NCBI GenBank assembly: GCA_900758895.1
Contig: CAAETG010000155.1
Location: forward strand, 1 to 8,762
Length of the DNA: 8,762 nucleotides
DNA from: Bacilli bacterium
Lineage (GTDB): Bacteria > Bacillota_I > Bacilli_A > RF39 > UBA660
Reading direction: 5' to 3'
Shown: positions 7,194 to 8,762 of the stretch, piece by piece
How positions within the stretch are numbered: the stretch's first letter is position 1
Layout of the letters: each line of letters opens with the position of its first letter
Notes under the pieces: generated by a model
What the model saw: only the letters and a program-made list of their open reading frames with translations
Databases searched by the model: none
Told to the model about the DNA's origin: nothing
Translations under genes and position numbers: made by a program

Positions 7194-8372
7194 TTATCCC
7201 TTTATTTGTCCTACAATTTGATCTATCAGTTTTAAAAATTCAATTCCATCATACTCTATTTCAATGGCATCATTACAGAACTTATTTTTATTTAGCGAAA
7301 AATAATCCAAATTTGTTCCTTCTCCCCAAAAAATATATGGTTGATAAATAATAATCTTTTTACATTTAGCTGTGCTGATCACATCACAAAAGCCACTTCT
7401 TATTCCTATAAAAAATCCACATTTTTCAATAACTGGGACTGATATATCATAGCTAAATCTTAATGCAACTGTTCCTTCTATCTCTTTCTCATTTGGACTG
7501 CCACAATTAGTACAAACCATATAGCCTGCCATTTTTAACTTTTTTGCCAGCTCTATCCAAACCCACCATGGTATAGCCGGTAAAGTATTTACATATGGTG
7601 ATAAAATAACTGTATTATTGGGTTCCAATCTATATTTGATGAAAAGATCATTTATTTTTTTACTTGTATAATTAAATTTTGGAAATTCCCTATCTTTTAC
7701 AATGTCACACATAAAAATATTGTGAATATACATATCTATAAATTTTGTTTCATTTATATTCCGTAAATTTTCCAATATTCCACAATAATTCTGTGTTGGG
7801 TCATGATGCATCAGCTTTATATCATCAGATACATCACAAATCGTCATATAAAGATATGTAAGTTTATCTGCCTCATCCTGATTTATTTTTTCAATATTAT
7901 CAATTTCAAACAAATTAGCGACTTTATAATTTGACTTTCCTATTACTACCAAAACATACTCATTGATTTCATTTTTCTGAACATACTTATTTATATATGA
8001 ACATACCAAATAAACATCCCCAGTTCCGGCATAAGGGCACAATAACATTTTTGTCCCTGTTGGATAATTTTTCATTAGATCTTTGTATATTTCAACTGCT
8101 GGTTTTAAAGATCCTTCGTATACATCCATTACCGTCTTATCTGCATTAAATATAAAATCATTATTTGTTTCTTTTGAATCATCATTCTTATATTGATCCC
8201 AATATAAAAGTGGCTTTTTACTACGCATAACCCGGTAATGCCAATTTAAACTAAACAAAATTTTCCACTGTCTTAATCGATTTGTATAATGTTCTTCAAG
8301 ATTTTCCTGCACATATCGTTCATATTCATATTTAACATTTGAATTTGTATTAACTATAAGTTCATATAACAC
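7194..8372 (-). CDS. Putative GT-B / heptosyltransferase-like glycosyltransferase
   Basis: 392 residues from a GTG start. I do not recognise a named family. Features resemble the GT9-like GT-B layout: a glycine-containing loop after a beta strand near residue 110 (LLCPYAGTGDVYL), a second Rossmann-like half starting near 252 (VILSPYVNTL) with a W-W-x-W-x-x-L-A-x-x-L helix, and CGFFIGIRSGFCDVI near 320, where nucleotide-sugar binding loops of GT9 enzymes lie. The first 60 residues are rich in charged and aromatic residues without a clear membrane helix or signal peptide. The GTG is supported by GGGAGGAG at 8381-8388, spaced eight bases. The gene lies 17 bp after the unknown upstream gene and 13 bp before the nucleotidyltransferase-kinase gene, consistent with a transferase using the activated sugar made by its neighbours. 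The function is a structural inference; a non-transferase with the same fold is possible. Confidence 0.65.
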   Translation of the reverse strand: MLYELIVNTNSNVKYEYERYVQENLEEHYTNRLRQWKILFSLNWHYRVMRSKKPLLYWDQYKNDDSKETNNDFIFNADKTVMDVYEGSLKPAVEIYKDLMKNYPTGTKMLLCPYAGTGDVYLVCSYINKYVQKNEINEYVLVVIGKSNYKVANLFEIDNIEKINQDEADKLTYLYMTICDVSDDIKLMHHDPTQNYCGILENLRNINETKFIDMYIHNIFMCDIVKDREFPKFNYTSKKINDLFIKYRLEPNNTVILSPYVNTLPAIPWWVWIELAKKLKMAGYMVCTNCGSPNEKEIEGTVALRFSYDISVPVIEKCGFFIGIRSGFCDVISTAKCKKIIIYQPYIFWGEGTNLDYFSLNKNKFCNDAIEIEYDGIEFLKLIDQIVGQIKG

Positions 8373-8380
8373 TCCTTACT

Positions 8381-8388
8381 CTCCTCCC
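8381..8388 (-). promoter_or_regulatory. Ribosome binding site supporting the GTG start of the putative glycosyltransferase
   Basis: On the minus strand this reads GGGAGGAG, eight bases before the GTG at 8370-8372. It lies in the 17 bp between the TAA of the upstream gene (8390-8392) and this start. No ATG in frame is better placed, so the GTG is taken as the start. Confidence 0.7.
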
Positions 8389-8389
8389 A

Positions 8390-8762
8390 TTAAATTTGTT
8401 GAAATGGTATTAATTTATATACTCCAATTGCAATTAATTGTTCCTTTGTCAAAGAATTTTTATAAAGCATATGAGATGCATCCCGACACTTCGGTTTTGT
8501 ATATGAAACAACTTCAAAATTTTTATCAAATGGAAAATATGCATATAACTGTATTAAATCTTCTACTTCCTGTTCTTTTAATTCCATAACTTCCGACACA
8601 CTACTTGAATATTTTTCTACATTTTTTATTACAAATCGACTATCTGTACATACACATATACTCTCAATACCATTTCTAACTGCAAAAGAATCCATATAAA
8701 TCATTCCATATTTTAAAATCTCTTCTTCATCATTTGGAAATAACAATACATAACTATTTTTA
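8390..8762 (-). CDS. Hypothetical protein, N-terminus beyond window
   Basis: The frame is open from the right edge to a TAA at 8390-8392, giving 123 visible residues, so the true start is outside. A TTG at 8746 could pose as a start but has no ribosome binding site and the frame continues upstream through it. I do not recognise the family. What can be seen is a soluble, acidic alpha/beta-like sequence with no membrane segment, with a repeated strand-helix pattern (for example FEVVSYTKP, then an ending IGVYKLIPFQQI). It precedes the putative glycosyltransferase by 17 bp and reads in the same direction, so it belongs to the same transcription unit. A small accessory protein or a domain of a larger polysaccharide-locus enzyme are both possible. 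It is real coding sequence by frame length and position; its function is unknown. Confidence 0.7.
   Translation of the reverse strand, partial: KNSYVLLFPNDEEEILKYGMIYMDSFAVRNGIESICVCTDSRFVIKNVEKYSSSVSEVMELKEQEVEDLIQLYAYFPFDKNFEVVSYTKPKCRDASHMLYKNSLTKEQLIAIGVYKLIPFQQI

Noticed and set aside
1..8762. CRISPR array, insertion sequence, tRNA or rRNA gene
   Set aside because: I saw no regularly spaced repeats, no transposase motifs or terminal repeats, and no cloverleaf or rRNA-like sequence. Coding sequence fills nearly the whole window.

Overview
The window is AT-rich, every gene lies on the minus strand, and the ribosome binding sites are strong GGAGG/AAGGAG types. This suggests a low-GC Gram-positive bacterium, most likely a gut-type Clostridia (Lachnospiraceae-like). 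That placement rests on composition and on the kinds of genes present, not on a marker gene. Genes are tightly packed, with gaps of 13 to 58 bp or short overlaps, so the window looks like part of one long operon for a surface polysaccharide or glycan. Its promoter would lie beyond base 8762.

In transcription order (high to low coordinates): (1) the C-terminal part of an unrecognised protein that enters from the right edge (8390-8762); (2) a GT-B/heptosyltransferase-like putative glycosyltransferase (7194-8372); (3) a fused sugar nucleotidyltransferase plus APH/choline-kinase-like kinase (5669-7180); (4) a CBS-less KpsF/KdsD-like SIS sugar-phosphate isomerase (5079-5669); (5) a small HAD-family phosphatase (4712-5089); (6) a 725-residue fusion of a 2x[4Fe-4S] ferredoxin domain, an FrhB-type domain and a polysaccharide pyruvyl transferase domain (2510-4687); (7) a broken gene for a QueC-like PP-loop protein with a zinc-knuckle-like motif and a C-terminal Rossmann-like domain (962-2490); (8) a calcineurin-type metallophosphoesterase that leaves by the left edge (1-903).

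Genes 3, 4 and 5 together hold the four activities of an NDP-sugar activation route: isomerase, kinase, phosphatase and nucleotidyltransferase. This parallels the GmhA/HddA/GmhB/HddC heptose pathway, but with a different isomerase type and with kinase and nucleotidyltransferase fused. Gene 2 could transfer the product and gene 6 could decorate the glycan with pyruvate or a similar group. The sugar itself cannot be named from sequence.

The most notable observation is gene 7. Three single-base indels (near 2243, 2152 and 1633) split what reads as one protein of about 509 residues into three pieces. Two indels fall in homopolymers and compensate each other. No comparable damage is visible elsewhere in the window. 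This is either recent decay of one gene, switching at homopolymers, or localised sequence error.
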